From: SIAJ01 sp963773845
Lineage (GTDB): Bacteria > Planctomycetota > Planctomycetia > Gemmatales > Gemmataceae
DNA: 64,000 nt
Reading direction: 5' to 3'
Assembly (NCBI GenBank): GCA_963773845.1
Contig: CAVZCU010000011.1
Coordinates: 186,001 to 250,000, forward strand
The notes beneath the pieces were generated by a model, which searched no databases, had not been told where the DNA came from, and worked only from the letters and a program-made list of their open reading frames with translations. The position numbers were made by a program, and so were the translations under genes. Within the stretch, counting starts at the first letter, position 1; every line of letters starts with the position of its first letter. Shown piece after piece: positions 19,128 through 27,548 of the stretch.

Positions 19128-19854
19128 GGAACACCCCGATCGAACGGGAGTTATGATAGCCGAGACCGCGCAAGCAAAAAAGTTTAGCAATAGCCGTTAT
19201 TGACGGAGCTACTGGTTCGCCCGGTCAATTGTCCATTAAGGGACCGGCAGCGGTCGACCTATGTGGACGTAATCTTTTACTCAGCTCGGATCGACCATTT
19301 GTTGTCGATGATTCCAGTGTGGACGATCGCTCCGCGATCGTGAAGACTTGGCCCCCGGCTGCAGCTCTCGTTGTAAAGTGGCAAGCCATTACGGTCGCGG
19401 AGCGATCGGTCACTTTGGTCATTGCCCCGCAGCGGCCGCCTCTTTCCGGCAGCGTCCCGGACCAGGCGTAGTATCTTTTTTCAGTGTCACATTTTGTTCC
19501 ATTTTGTCACATCGCCCCTCCCAGTTCGGCTAACATCTTTTGTTTTTTGGGTCAAACTGGGTCCAAATTGGCTCACTCGCTTTCCGGCTGGCTAGCCTGA
19601 CCGGGACGCGGCGGCCCGAGCCACCTTGTCCACTATTTCGAGTGGTCGTCCGATGCAAGGGGGATTCCATTAATTTTTACAGTCAAAGGGTGGCACTGCT
19701 TGAGGGACGCGCTCTGCGTCATGGACCAATCGCTGTTGGCGTCCGTCATGCAATGGCACGGGGCCACAGATAAAGGGTTGGCACAGAGTCGCTGTTTCAA
19801 GGTGCCGGCGGAAAATACCAAGATGTTCCAAGCATGACGTTTCCGACAAAACTC
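19128..19854. other. Intergenic region with a repeat palindrome
   Basis: No supported gene in roughly 730 bases. It contains the dyad ACGATCGC / GCGATCGT around TCC at 19323-19341, set in a longer sequence (from 19319) shared with the palindrome at 54477-54509. The rest shows no recognisable feature. Confidence 0.45.
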
Positions 19855-19938
19855 AATTGGACGGGATTAACAGGATCAACAGGATGAAAATCCAAGTTTG
19901 TCTTTCATCCAGTCAATCCTGTTGATCCGGTCCAATTT
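19855..19938. repeat. Imperfect inverted repeat with AACAGGATCAACAGGATGAA arms
   Basis: Left arm 19855-19889 and right arm 19901-19938 are largely complementary over about 35 bases, sharing ATCAACAGGAT and GGATGAAA blocks. It lies just after the stop of the reverse-strand gene at 19980, so it may serve as its transcription end. Elements of this type recur between genes in planctomycete genomes. Confidence 0.6.
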
Positions 19939-19979
19939 GCTTTTTGTCGGTGGCGTCCGAGCATTCGCGGCTGCATGGA

Positions 19980-20531
19980 TTAGTCCGCCAGGATTTTCGG
20001 CAACTCCTTCATCACCTTGTCCACATCGGCCGTGGTCATCTTGCCCTTGGCAAAGACGAAGTTGGCTTTGACCTTGTGGTCGACATACAGCAGGATGGTC
20101 ACGCTCGCCTCCTTGGAGATGCCGTAACCTCTGGGACCGGAGGGAGCATCCAGCGCCAGAACCGTATCCTTGATTCCGTTCTTGTCGCCGAATTCCTTGA
20201 CCGCCTTTTCCATTTCCTCGGACTTGTTCAAGAAGATGACGAAGGATCCCATTTCCTTCTTTCGGTTCGCGATCGTGGCTGCATCTACTTTCTTGACCAG
20301 ACCGGCCAAGGCGTCGTCGACTTCGCGAGCGAAAATCGCGACGACGGGACTGTCGCCGTTCTTTCAAACCAGGCAAGAGGTCTTGCCCGCGTCCGGCCCA
20401 GTGACATGCAGTGGGCTGAACGATTTGACCGATTCGCCCACTTGAATGCCCGATTTCAGTTCGGCGGCAAGGGCGGCAGCGGCATTGCCCAAAATCAGCA
20501 CGCCGCACAGGAACAGGAAAGAACGGATCAT
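19980..20531 (-). CDS. Secreted thioredoxin-fold protein, candidate selenoprotein (in-frame TGA)
   Basis: The ATG at 20531 has AGGAGAG upstream and opens a signal peptide (MIRSFLFLCGVLILGNAAAA, cleavage near residue 23). The frame is intact for 183 codons except for one TGA at codon 56 (20366-20364), in KTSCLV-TGA-KNGDSPVV. Planctomycete relatives, as I recall them, read C-L-V-C-K there, so the TGA falls on the second Cys of a CxxC redox motif and gives Cys53-x-x-Sec56. Downstream is a normal thioredoxin-like domain (MGSFVIFLNKSEEMEKAVKE, KEASVTILLYVDHKVKANF) and a proper stop. A SECIS-like hairpin starts right after the TGA. If TGA is not recoded, the gene is a pseudogene or carries a base error. 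It likely works as a periplasmic thiol or selenol redox protein. Confidence 0.65.
20331..20365 (-). promoter_or_regulatory. Putative bacterial SECIS stem-loop
   Basis: In the mRNA the upper stem CGGCGAC / GUCGUCG (7 pairs, one G-U) carries a 6-base loop AGUCCC; a lower stem GAAAG / UUUUC joins through a small internal loop. The G in the loop is 16 bases from the U of UGA, at the lower limit of the spacing described for bacterial SECIS elements. Fold worked out by hand. Confidence 0.5.
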
Positions 20532-20967
20532 CAACTACTCTCCTCTTTGTTGTCCGAGCAACGACCGTTGCGACAGTGGCAATTATAGCGTCGGCGGAGT
20601 TCGCGGAGAATTCCAGCAATACACTCCCTCCACTTCCCATTTCAAGAACAGTAGCGTACGCGAGCAGTTCAGGGCTCGCCTCCCCGGTCAGTGCGCAGCA
20701 CTTCGGGTTGAACCTCGTAATCAACACAGCTCGCGCAGACTTCGTCGTTTGCGATAGCGATGGACAGTCGAGTATGAGCGACTCAGCTGGCGAAGGGGTC
20801 CCATCTCATAATTGATCGACTCTTTCATGACATGGAAAAATCGTGTTCCAGCGGCATCGAGTTGTTATCGTATGGTGGAGACTTCGAGAATTTGTCTGGA
20901 CTAGTGCGCAAATCTTCCGTACATTGGTAGATGGAAAAATACCCTTCATATTCGTAGGAGTTTGCAA
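20532..20967. other. Intergenic region between divergent genes
   Basis: About 435 bases between the thioredoxin-fold gene and the DUF1559 gene. It should hold both promoters; AGGAG at 20956-20960 serves the latter. No other feature recognised. Confidence 0.3.
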
Positions 20968-21996
20968 GTGATTCTCTCCCATTTTAGGAAGAGAGCTGTT
21001 CGAAGAGGCTTCACCCTCATCGAATTACTCGTCGTCATCGCAATCATCGCAATTCTAATTGGGCTGCTTCTGCCGGCCGTCCAGAAGATTCGCGAAGCAG
21101 CCAATCGAATGAGCTGCACGAACAACATGAAGCAGCTCGGGCTGGCCTGTCACAACTACAACGACACCTACGGAAGTCTGCCACCGGCCGTTTACGTTGG
21201 TCAGCAATGGGGAATCGGCTGGACGGACGAGAATAACATCGGGCCGAACTGGCTGGTAATGATCCTTCCATACATGGAGCAGGGCAACCTCTACCAGACC
21301 TACACTACGAGCATAACGAATTACCAAACTTGGGCAACGCAGCCGACCGGTGGCGCCAATGATCAGGGATGGCGTCTCATGCGCAGCCAAGTGATCAAAC
21401 CGTACCAATGCCCCTCCGAAAGCTTCAGGCAGACGCTCGGCACCCGAGCAGGCGGTGGTTGGGCTCGCGGGAACTATGCGGCGAACACTGGGCCGGGCGA
21501 TCCGGGCTCGACCGCGAACGGTGGCACTTCCACCCAAAACCCCGGAAACGTCGGGCCGGGCGTTGTCAATGGCGGTGTGATGTGCATCAACTGGGGTGAT
21601 TCGGTAGCCGTGCTGTCAGTCGAAGACGGGACGTCGAATACCATCATGGTCAACCACTTGCACGTCGGACCCCAGACTTCGGACATGCGTGGCACCTGGG
21701 CTTTCGGTTTGCCGGGTTGCAGTATCACGGGAAATCACGCAGTCGGGGATTGCTACACTCCGAATGACACGGGCTGCTGCTCCGATGACGTGTTAGGTTG
21801 CCAAGACCGACCGGATATCGCGATGGGCTGCTGGAGCGGCGGCTACGGCCAGGGCCAGGCTCGTTCGGCTCACCCAGGCGGCGTGAACACGGGCATGGGT
21901 GACGGATCCGTCCGTTTCATCCGCAGCTCGATCGATGTTCGAACCTGGTACCTGATGAACAGCCGGAACGACGGCCTCACCTATGTCAACCAGTAG
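20968..21996 (+). CDS. DUF1559 protein with prepilin-type N-terminus
   Basis: A 342-residue protein. The GTG at 20968 is preferred over a TTG at 20962 because AGGAG lies seven bases before it. The N-terminus is a classic prepilin signal: basic residues, then RRGFTLIELLVVIAIIAIL, with cleavage expected before Phe. After it comes AVQKIREAANRMSCTNNMKQ, the DUF1559 start, and near the C-terminus the H-x9-DG motif (HPGGVNTGMGDG). This family is hugely expanded in planctomycetes and thought to form pseudopilin-like surface structures. A strong terminator follows at 22030. Confidence 0.9.
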   Translation: MILSHFRKRAVRRGFTLIELLVVIAIIAILIGLLLPAVQKIREAANRMSCTNNMKQLGLACHNYNDTYGSLPPAVYVGQQWGIGWTDENNIGPNWLVMILPYMEQGNLYQTYTTSITNYQTWATQPTGGANDQGWRLMRSQVIKPYQCPSESFRQTLGTRAGGGWARGNYAANTGPGDPGSTANGGTSTQNPGNVGPGVVNGGVMCINWGDSVAVLSVEDGTSNTIMVNHLHVGPQTSDMRGTWAFGLPGCSITGNHAVGDCYTPNDTGCCSDDVLGCQDRPDIAMGCWSGGYGQGQARSAHPGGVNTGMGDGSVRFIRSSIDVRTWYLMNSRNDGLTYVNQ

Positions 21997-22029
21997 TTGA
22001 CTGGCATTTGATCGAAGAAGCTTCAAGTT

Positions 22030-22060
22030 CGGCCCCGTTCATTCGAACGGGGCCGTTTTT
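22030..22060 (+). terminator. Rho-independent terminator
   Basis: Arms CGGCCCCGTTC (22030-22040) and GAACGGGGCCG (22045-22055) are exact complements with a 4-base loop, followed directly by TTTTT (22056-22060). It is 34 bases after the DUF1559 stop. Confidence 0.9.
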
Positions 22061-22115
22061 CGTCGGTGCCCTACATTCATGGCATATTCCGATCGAGATT
22101 CGTAGACCATCTCCG

Positions 22116-23192
22116 ATGTCGACTCCGACCGAACCAACCGCCGAATCCGCAAAACTGTCTAAGCGAAAGTGGACGGGACTCGCGCTTCTTTCCCTTCTGG
22201 TGATTGTGGCTGTGGCTAGCTACTTCCTCTGGCCGGCTGACAGTGATGGCCAGCGCGACGCCGCCGTGGCGGCATGTCGGGCCGGCAACTTCACGGATGC
22301 GGAGCCCAAGCTGAAGGAGGCACTCGCCCGCCATCCCAATGATGTCGAAGTCCTGCAATGCTTGGCGAAGGGCTATTTCGCAGCCGAACAATACGCCGAT
22401 GCCGAACCGTATTTCTCGAAGTTGATCGAACTCCGACCGCAAACTACGGCGTATTTGCGCGACCGAATGACAGTTTATCGCCGCCTCAAGCAAGACGAGA
22501 AGGCTTACGGAGACGCGAAGCAATTGCTGGACTTGGACACATCGGACCGAGACGTTCGCCGATTGGCGGTCAATTTGGCATTTTCCGTCGGGCAATTCGC
22601 CGACGCCGAAGAAAGCTGTCAAACGCTGCTGAGGGACGAACCCAATGATCGGCGACTTCGGATCATGCTCTCCAATATTCGCCGAGCGCGGGGCGACGAC
22701 AAAGGCGCAGGAGAAATCCTGGACGAGTTGATTCGCGAAGATTCGAACGACTACGGCGCTTTGCTCGCCCGCGGCATCCTTTATGATGAAACCGGCCATA
22801 CGGACCAGGCCATTCCGTTGCTCAGGCGGGTCTTCGAAAATGATCGGACCCGACGGCGCACTTCCGGGTATCAACTCGGCATGGCGCTCGCCAAAGTCGG
22901 TCAGCAAGAGGAAGCCGATCGAGTGTTGAGCGAAGTTCGCCGCCTTCAAGACGTGGAGCTTTTCAGCGAGGCAATAAAGAGTCAGCCAGACAATCCCGAA
23001 TTGATGGTTCGCCTGGCGGAGAGGCTCATCCGTGAAGGGAACGCGGAGGACGGGGTCAAGATGTTGGAATCGGCCGTGGAGCGGTATCCGCATTACGCAC
23101 CTGCCCACTTGGCCTTGGCCACACAATATGAAAAGATGGGGCAAGGCGAACGGGCCGCGAAACATCGCCGACTTGCCGGAAAAGGCTCCTGA
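22116..23192 (+). CDS. Membrane-anchored TPR protein
   Basis: A 358-residue protein from the ATG at 22116; an upstream in-frame start at 22008 would run through the terminator. It has a short cytoplasmic tail, one membrane segment (WTGLALLSLLVIVAVASYFLW) and then tandem TPR units across most of its length, for example AEPKLKEALARHPNDVEVLQ, AEPYFSKLIELRPQTTAYL and AVERYPHYAPAHLALATQYE. TPRs mediate protein-protein contacts. It is directly followed after 15 bases by the CRTAC1 gene; TPR and CRTAC1 genes are often paired in planctomycetes, so the two are likely cotranscribed and work together at the envelope. Confidence 0.8.
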   Translation: MSTPTEPTAESAKLSKRKWTGLALLSLLVIVAVASYFLWPADSDGQRDAAVAACRAGNFTDAEPKLKEALARHPNDVEVLQCLAKGYFAAEQYADAEPYFSKLIELRPQTTAYLRDRMTVYRRLKQDEKAYGDAKQLLDLDTSDRDVRRLAVNLAFSVGQFADAEESCQTLLRDEPNDRRLRIMLSNIRRARGDDKGAGEILDELIREDSNDYGALLARGILYDETGHTDQAIPLLRRVFENDRTRRRTSGYQLGMALAKVGQQEEADRVLSEVRRLQDVELFSEAIKSQPDNPELMVRLAERLIREGNAEDGVKMLESAVERYPHYAPAHLALATQYEKMGQGERAAKHRRLAGKGS

Positions 23193-23207
23193 CCCGGACT
23201 CTCCTCT

Positions 23208-24956
23208 ATGCGCCGCCGAATTCCATTGTTAACGCTCATGCCCGCGCTCTTGCTCGCCTTGCTTTCGGCATGCACGAAAACATCCCCGATGACATCCAGT
23301 CCATCGACGGCCGAGCCGACGTTGACGCCAATACCCGGCAAGCCGTGGTTCGTCGACGTCACGGCTCGAAGCCATGTCGACTTCGTTCACTACGACTGCT
23401 CCACCCCAACTCAGTACATCTTTGAAAATATGGGGAGCGGGGTCGCGCTATTCGATTACGACAACGACGGTTGGTTGGACCTGTTCTGCGTCCAGGACGG
23501 CCCAGTCCGCCCGGATAATTCGAAGCCCCAGCCCACCCATAAGCTTTACCACAACAACGGCGACGGTACTTTCACCGATGTCACGAAGCAGGTCGGATTA
23601 GACAAGTCAGGCATGGGGATGGGTTGCGCCGTCGGCGATTACGACAACGATGGCTACGACGATCTGGTCATCACTTACCTCCACGGCCTGAGCTTGTTTC
23701 ATAATGAGGCGGACGGGAAGGGGGGCCGACGATTCGTCGATGTGACTGCCGCGTCCAAGATCGACGACCCCCATTGGGCGACCAGTTGCGCCTGGGGCGA
23801 TATCGATGGCGACGGCTTGCTCGACCTCTATGTCTGCAACTATGTCGAGATTGATCTGAACAATTACAAGCCGTGTATCAGTCCCGAAACGCATACGCCC
23901 TACAATTGCCCGCCGACTGTATTCCCTTACACGGCGCACAAATTATTTCGGAACAATGGAAATGGGACATTCACGGACATTAGTGCTTCGTCCGGGATAG
24001 CCAGCCCCAAGCCGGGGGCCGGCCTTGCGGTTGCCTTCATCGACCTGGATGGCGATGGAAAGACTGACATTTATGTGGCGAACGACATGGAAAATGCCTT
24101 CCTGTTTCAGAATCTCGGGCGCGGTCATTTCAAGGAGTTGGGGCCAGCGACCGGCACGGCCCTAATGCCAAACGGCCGGCGCATGGCGGGCATGGGAATC
24201 GCCATCGGCGACATTGATGGCAGCGGCCGTCCATCGCTCTTAGTGAGTAACTATCAGAACGAACCGACCATGGTTTTCGTTAACCGCGGGAAAATGGGTT
24301 TCCGGGAATGGAGTCACCCTTCGGGGCTCGGGCCGGCCACTTTGAAGTCGCTCACGTTCGGCATCGACATGCTGGATGCGGATCTGGATGGGAACCTCGA
24401 CGTTGTCCAGGCGAACGGCCACGTGATTGTCAATGATTCGGCACGGAACGCTCCTTATAAGCAGCCAGCTCAGCTTTTTCTCGGCGACGGCCAGGGGCGC
24501 TTCGCGGAAGTGAGTGAATCGGCTGGGCCGTTTTTCCGCGAGAATCATTTGGGCCGCGGCCTCGCCATCGGCGACTTCGACAACGATGGTCGGCCGGACT
24601 TAGTGATGAGCCACAATGGCGAAGCCGTCCGATTACTCCACAATGAAACCCAAACCAGCAACCATTGGCTGGGACTGGAATTGGTTGGTGACGGCAAAAA
24701 AAGCAACCGGAACGCCATTGGCGCCCGGATTGAGATTGAGACGGGTGGCCGCAAGTTGGTGCGATTCGTTACCGGCGGCAGCAGTTACCTTTCCGCGAGT
24801 GACCGCCGCGTCCTTGTCGGTCTCGGTAAGAACGAACGGGCCGATCGGGTTACCGTCGTTTGGCCGTCGGGCAAAAAGCAAGAATTCGGGAGCCTAGCTG
24901 GGAATGCACGCTGGAGATTGACCGAGGGACAGGAAAAAGCGGAGTCGAGACGATAG
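23208..24956 (+). CDS. CRTAC1 (FG-GAP/ASPIC-UnbV) lipoprotein
   Basis: A 582-residue exported protein. The signal ends in a lipobox (LLSAC, Cys near residue 22). The body is a beta-propeller of FG-GAP/VCBS repeats with calcium-binding style loops: DYDNDGWLDLF, DYDNDGYDDLV, DIDGDGLLDLY, DLDGDGKTDIY, DADLDGNLDV and DFDNDGRPDLV. The C-terminal 90 residues match the ASPIC/UnbV domain (NHWLGLELVGDGKKSNRNAI, GSSYLSASDRRVLVGLG). Role unknown; such proteins bind surface glycans or proteins. It forms an apparent two-gene unit with the TPR gene. Confidence 0.9.
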   Translation: MRRRIPLLTLMPALLLALLSACTKTSPMTSSPSTAEPTLTPIPGKPWFVDVTARSHVDFVHYDCSTPTQYIFENMGSGVALFDYDNDGWLDLFCVQDGPVRPDNSKPQPTHKLYHNNGDGTFTDVTKQVGLDKSGMGMGCAVGDYDNDGYDDLVITYLHGLSLFHNEADGKGGRRFVDVTAASKIDDPHWATSCAWGDIDGDGLLDLYVCNYVEIDLNNYKPCISPETHTPYNCPPTVFPYTAHKLFRNNGNGTFTDISASSGIASPKPGAGLAVAFIDLDGDGKTDIYVANDMENAFLFQNLGRGHFKELGPATGTALMPNGRRMAGMGIAIGDIDGSGRPSLLVSNYQNEPTMVFVNRGKMGFREWSHPSGLGPATLKSLTFGIDMLDADLDGNLDVVQANGHVIVNDSARNAPYKQPAQLFLGDGQGRFAEVSESAGPFFRENHLGRGLAIGDFDNDGRPDLVMSHNGEAVRLLHNETQTSNHWLGLELVGDGKKSNRNAIGARIEIETGGRKLVRFVTGGSSYLSASDRRVLVGLGKNERADRVTVVWPSGKKQEFGSLAGNARWRLTEGQEKAESRR

Positions 24957-25114
24957 AACCAGATTCTCGATTCTCTCTATCGCTTTTGGAACAATCTTCC
25001 TCGACGTCTGCGACTTGCGGCGGTAGATTTCATACCATCGTTCATACGGCCGAATTTAAATCTCTTGTCCGGTGTGCGAGTAACGGACCCATTAACTGAT
25101 CGGGAGACCTCTCT

Positions 25115-25447
25115 ATGTATCGCATCCTCGTTGCATGCTTGCTGGCGGCTTTTGTCCTCGTCCCGGTCGGCTGCCAAAACAAGGGAAAATCGGGCGGACA
25201 GGCCGCCCTGACGACCGCTGGGCGACAGACGATGTCGCGGGAGGATTTTGAGAAAGCGGTCAAGGGTAAGACGGCGGCGGAGGTCGTCAAAGCTGTCGGC
25301 GAGCCGGACCGAAAAATGCCCACGGGCAATAAAGAAGAATGGCGTTGGGCCTCTCTGACTAAAAACGGTAATGCAACCAAGCCTGATATTGCTGCCGTTG
25401 CGTATTTCGAGAATGGCCGTGTGGCCCGGGTCGAGTTTGTCGATTGA
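25115..25447 (+). CDS. Small BamE/SmpA-like lipoprotein
   Basis: A 110-residue lipoprotein (LVPVGCQNK lipobox, Cys near residue 20) with GGGAGA nine bases before the ATG. The mature part (TMSREDFEKAVKGKTAAEVV, KAVGEPDRKM, then VAYFENGRVARVEFVD) follows the SmpA/OmlA pattern of a two-helix, three-strand module that assesses 'G.p' after the first helix. It is too divergent to call BamE. It may be an outer-membrane assembly or lipoprotein of unknown role. Alone between CRTAC1 and a small membrane peptide. Confidence 0.7.
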   Translation: MYRILVACLLAAFVLVPVGCQNKGKSGGQAALTTAGRQTMSREDFEKAVKGKTAAEVVKAVGEPDRKMPTGNKEEWRWASLTKNGNATKPDIAAVAYFENGRVARVEFVD

Positions 25448-25679
25448 GGCTTCCGGTTCTGGCTTTGTCGAATCCGCTAGGCCGGATTTGTCTGCCGGCT
25501 TACTTCCGGCCGCGCCAGAGTTGACCGATTGCTCCCGAAATATCGGCCCTGACGGTCGTAGCCGGCGAAAACCATATGTTCTTCCCGATCAATCCGTTGC
25601 GACGGTGATGATGTCCGCTACAATTCTGGAACCTGCCGTTCAACCGCGTGCGGTCCGTCTTCGTCCCGCGAGGCCGACG

Positions 25680-25865
25680 ATGCAGAAGTGGATGTGTCTC
25701 GGGGGCATCATCGTCGCCGGATTGGCGTTGTTGCTCTGCGCCCTCGACCTCTTCACCGGTGTACCGTTTGGCGGCGGGCCCTATGTGCTCGCCGACATCG
25801 GGGGCATTCTTGCCGCCGGCACCCTCATCTATCTCGCATTCAATGCCTATCAGGACGTGAAGTAA
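25680..25865 (+). CDS. Small two-span membrane protein
   Basis: A 61-residue peptide with two hydrophobic segments (CLGGIIVAGLALLLCALDLF and GGILAAGTLIYLAFNAY) around a Gly/Pro-rich loop. The ATG at 25680 has GCGAGG upstream; longer in-frame starts exist but the extra residues look non-coding. Family not recognised; similar short peptides are common in Gemmata-type genomes. Its stop is five bases from that of the converging cobA-hemD gene. Confidence 0.55.
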   Translation: MQKWMCLGGIIVAGLALLLCALDLFTGVPFGGGPYVLADIGGILAAGTLIYLAFNAYQDVK

Positions 25866-25870
25866 GGCGC

Positions 25871-27427
25871 TTATTTCGCCGCGCTGTGAGCGCGGTTCTG
25901 ATAAATGCCAATCAGCGCTGCCGTTAGCCCCTGCATGGTCGGGTCGGGCGATGTTACCGCGGGGTAGCCCAACTCCTTCAATTCGTTCACCAGCCGATCG
26001 CTATTGCCGACCAAGATCGTGGATTGATCGCGGAACCGCTGCCGAACGGATTCATTGCAGGCATCCAGAAATGCCCGCGCGATGTTCGGGCTGGTTAACG
26101 TGACCACGTCAATTTCGCCTCGGCCAAGTCGATTAAACACCTCGTTCGCCGAGTCAACCGACGTCGCTTGCTCGTAGACCGTTACAGTCGTGAGGGTCGC
26201 GACCCCCTCGAGTCGTTCGCGCAACAGCTCCCGCGCTTGTGCCGCTCGAGCCAAGAGCACGCGCTGGCCGCGGCAGCATTCGATTAACAAATCGGCCAGG
26301 TGCTCGGACCGCATGTCGTCTTGGGGAACCAGGTCGGGCAACAAGTGCAATTCCGCCAGCGCTTCGGCCGTCGCTGTTCCAATCGCAGCGATATGCGTCC
26401 GGCCAATGGCCCGAGCATCCAGCCCGAGCGATTTCAATCGTTCGAAAAACGCCGCGACGCCGTTCGTGCTCGTGAGCACCAGCCAATCATATTCGCCGCG
26501 GTGCATCGCAGCGATCGCGGCATCGACGGGCGTCCAGTCCGGGGGCGGCCGAATTTCGAGGACCGGCAACAGCACCGGAATTGCTCCCTGCAATTCCAAC
26601 ATGCGGGCAAAACTCTCGGCTTGGCCGCGCGGCCGTGTCACCAGCACGTGCAGGCCCAACAGCGGCTTGGATTCGAACCACGATCGCTCCGGCTTGAGAG
26701 AAACCACCGGTCCAATTAACATGAGCGCTGGGCTTTTTAGGCCGGCTCGCTGGACCTGGGAATCGATCGCGGCAAGAGTGCTAACGAGCGTTCGTTGTTC
26801 GCTCGTGGATGCCTGGTGGATGACCGCGACCGGCGTGTCTGCCGCCTTTCCGCGGGCGACGAGTTCGCGGGCGATGATCCCAATTCGCGCGACGCCCATG
26901 TAGATTGCCAGAGTACCGGGAAAGCGTGCGATTGCATCCCAGTCGAGTTGCGAACCCGCTTTGCCGGGACATTCGTGTCCCGTGATGAAGGCGACGGCGC
27001 TTGCGCGCGCCCGGTGAGTCAGTGGAATCTCTGTGTAGGCTCCCGCGGCGAGAGCGGCGGTGACGCCGGGGACAATCTCGTAGGCGATGCCCGCATCGCG
27101 CAACGCTTCGGTTTCTTCCCCCCCACGACCAAATATCAACGGGTCGCCGCCTTTGAGGTGAACGACCGCCTTGCCCTTTCGCGCCTCATCGATCAGTCGC
27201 TGATGTATATACGGCCAGCGCTGCGGATGCTCACCGGGAAGATCCTTGGCGCACAACCGTTCGGCGTGCGGTCGCACAAACTCGAGTGCCTGTGGTGAGG
27301 TGAGATAGTCAAAGAGAACAAAATCCGCCTGCCGTAAACACTCCACGGCGCAGCAAGTCAACAACCCGGGATCACCCGGCCCGGCGCCAACCAGATATAC
27401 TCGCCCCGATTTCACAGCGTCCACCAT
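25871..27427 (-). CDS. cobA: CobA-HemD fusion: uroporphyrinogen-III C-methyltransferase / synthase
   Basis: A 518-residue bifunctional enzyme. Residues 1-250 are the SAM-dependent methyltransferase: VYLVGAGPGDPGLLT (SAM loop), HLKGGDPLIFGRGGEE and VPGVTAALAAGAYTEIPLTH. Residues about 262-510 are uroporphyrinogen-III synthase: LLGLHVLVTRPRGQAESFAR, DWLVLTSTNGVAAFFERL, IAAIGTATAEAL and VVTLTSPNIARAFL. The first part makes precorrin-2 for siroheme and cobalamin; the second cyclises hydroxymethylbilane. Such fusions are known in several phyla. A second HemD is encoded at 47796. No cobalamin riboswitch was seen upstream. Confidence 0.9.
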   Translation of the reverse strand: MVDAVKSGRVYLVGAGPGDPGLLTCCAVECLRQADFVLFDYLTSPQALEFVRPHAERLCAKDLPGEHPQRWPYIHQRLIDEARKGKAVVHLKGGDPLIFGRGGEETEALRDAGIAYEIVPGVTAALAAGAYTEIPLTHRARASAVAFITGHECPGKAGSQLDWDAIARFPGTLAIYMGVARIGIIARELVARGKAADTPVAVIHQASTSEQRTLVSTLAAIDSQVQRAGLKSPALMLIGPVVSLKPERSWFESKPLLGLHVLVTRPRGQAESFARMLELQGAIPVLLPVLEIRPPPDWTPVDAAIAAMHRGEYDWLVLTSTNGVAAFFERLKSLGLDARAIGRTHIAAIGTATAEALAELHLLPDLVPQDDMRSEHLADLLIECCRGQRVLLARAAQARELLRERLEGVATLTTVTVYEQATSVDSANEVFNRLGRGEIDVVTLTSPNIARAFLDACNESVRQRFRDQSTILVGNSDRLVNELKELGYPAVTSPDPTMQGLTAALIGIYQNRAHSAAK

Positions 27428-27548
27428 TCCGACAGGTTATCAAAAAATCCAACGACGGAGCGCATGGGTGCCACGGATCGGGAACTATCAATAGATTTCG
27501 AACAGTGACATCGGTGTATTCCGTGGCGCCCACTTCTGGAGCCTCGCC

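Noticed and set aside
20310..20531. Thioredoxin-fold gene beginning only after the TGA (start at 20309)
   Set aside because: The upstream segment is in the same frame, has a good ribosome site, signal peptide and the first Cys of the redox motif, so translation should start at 20531.
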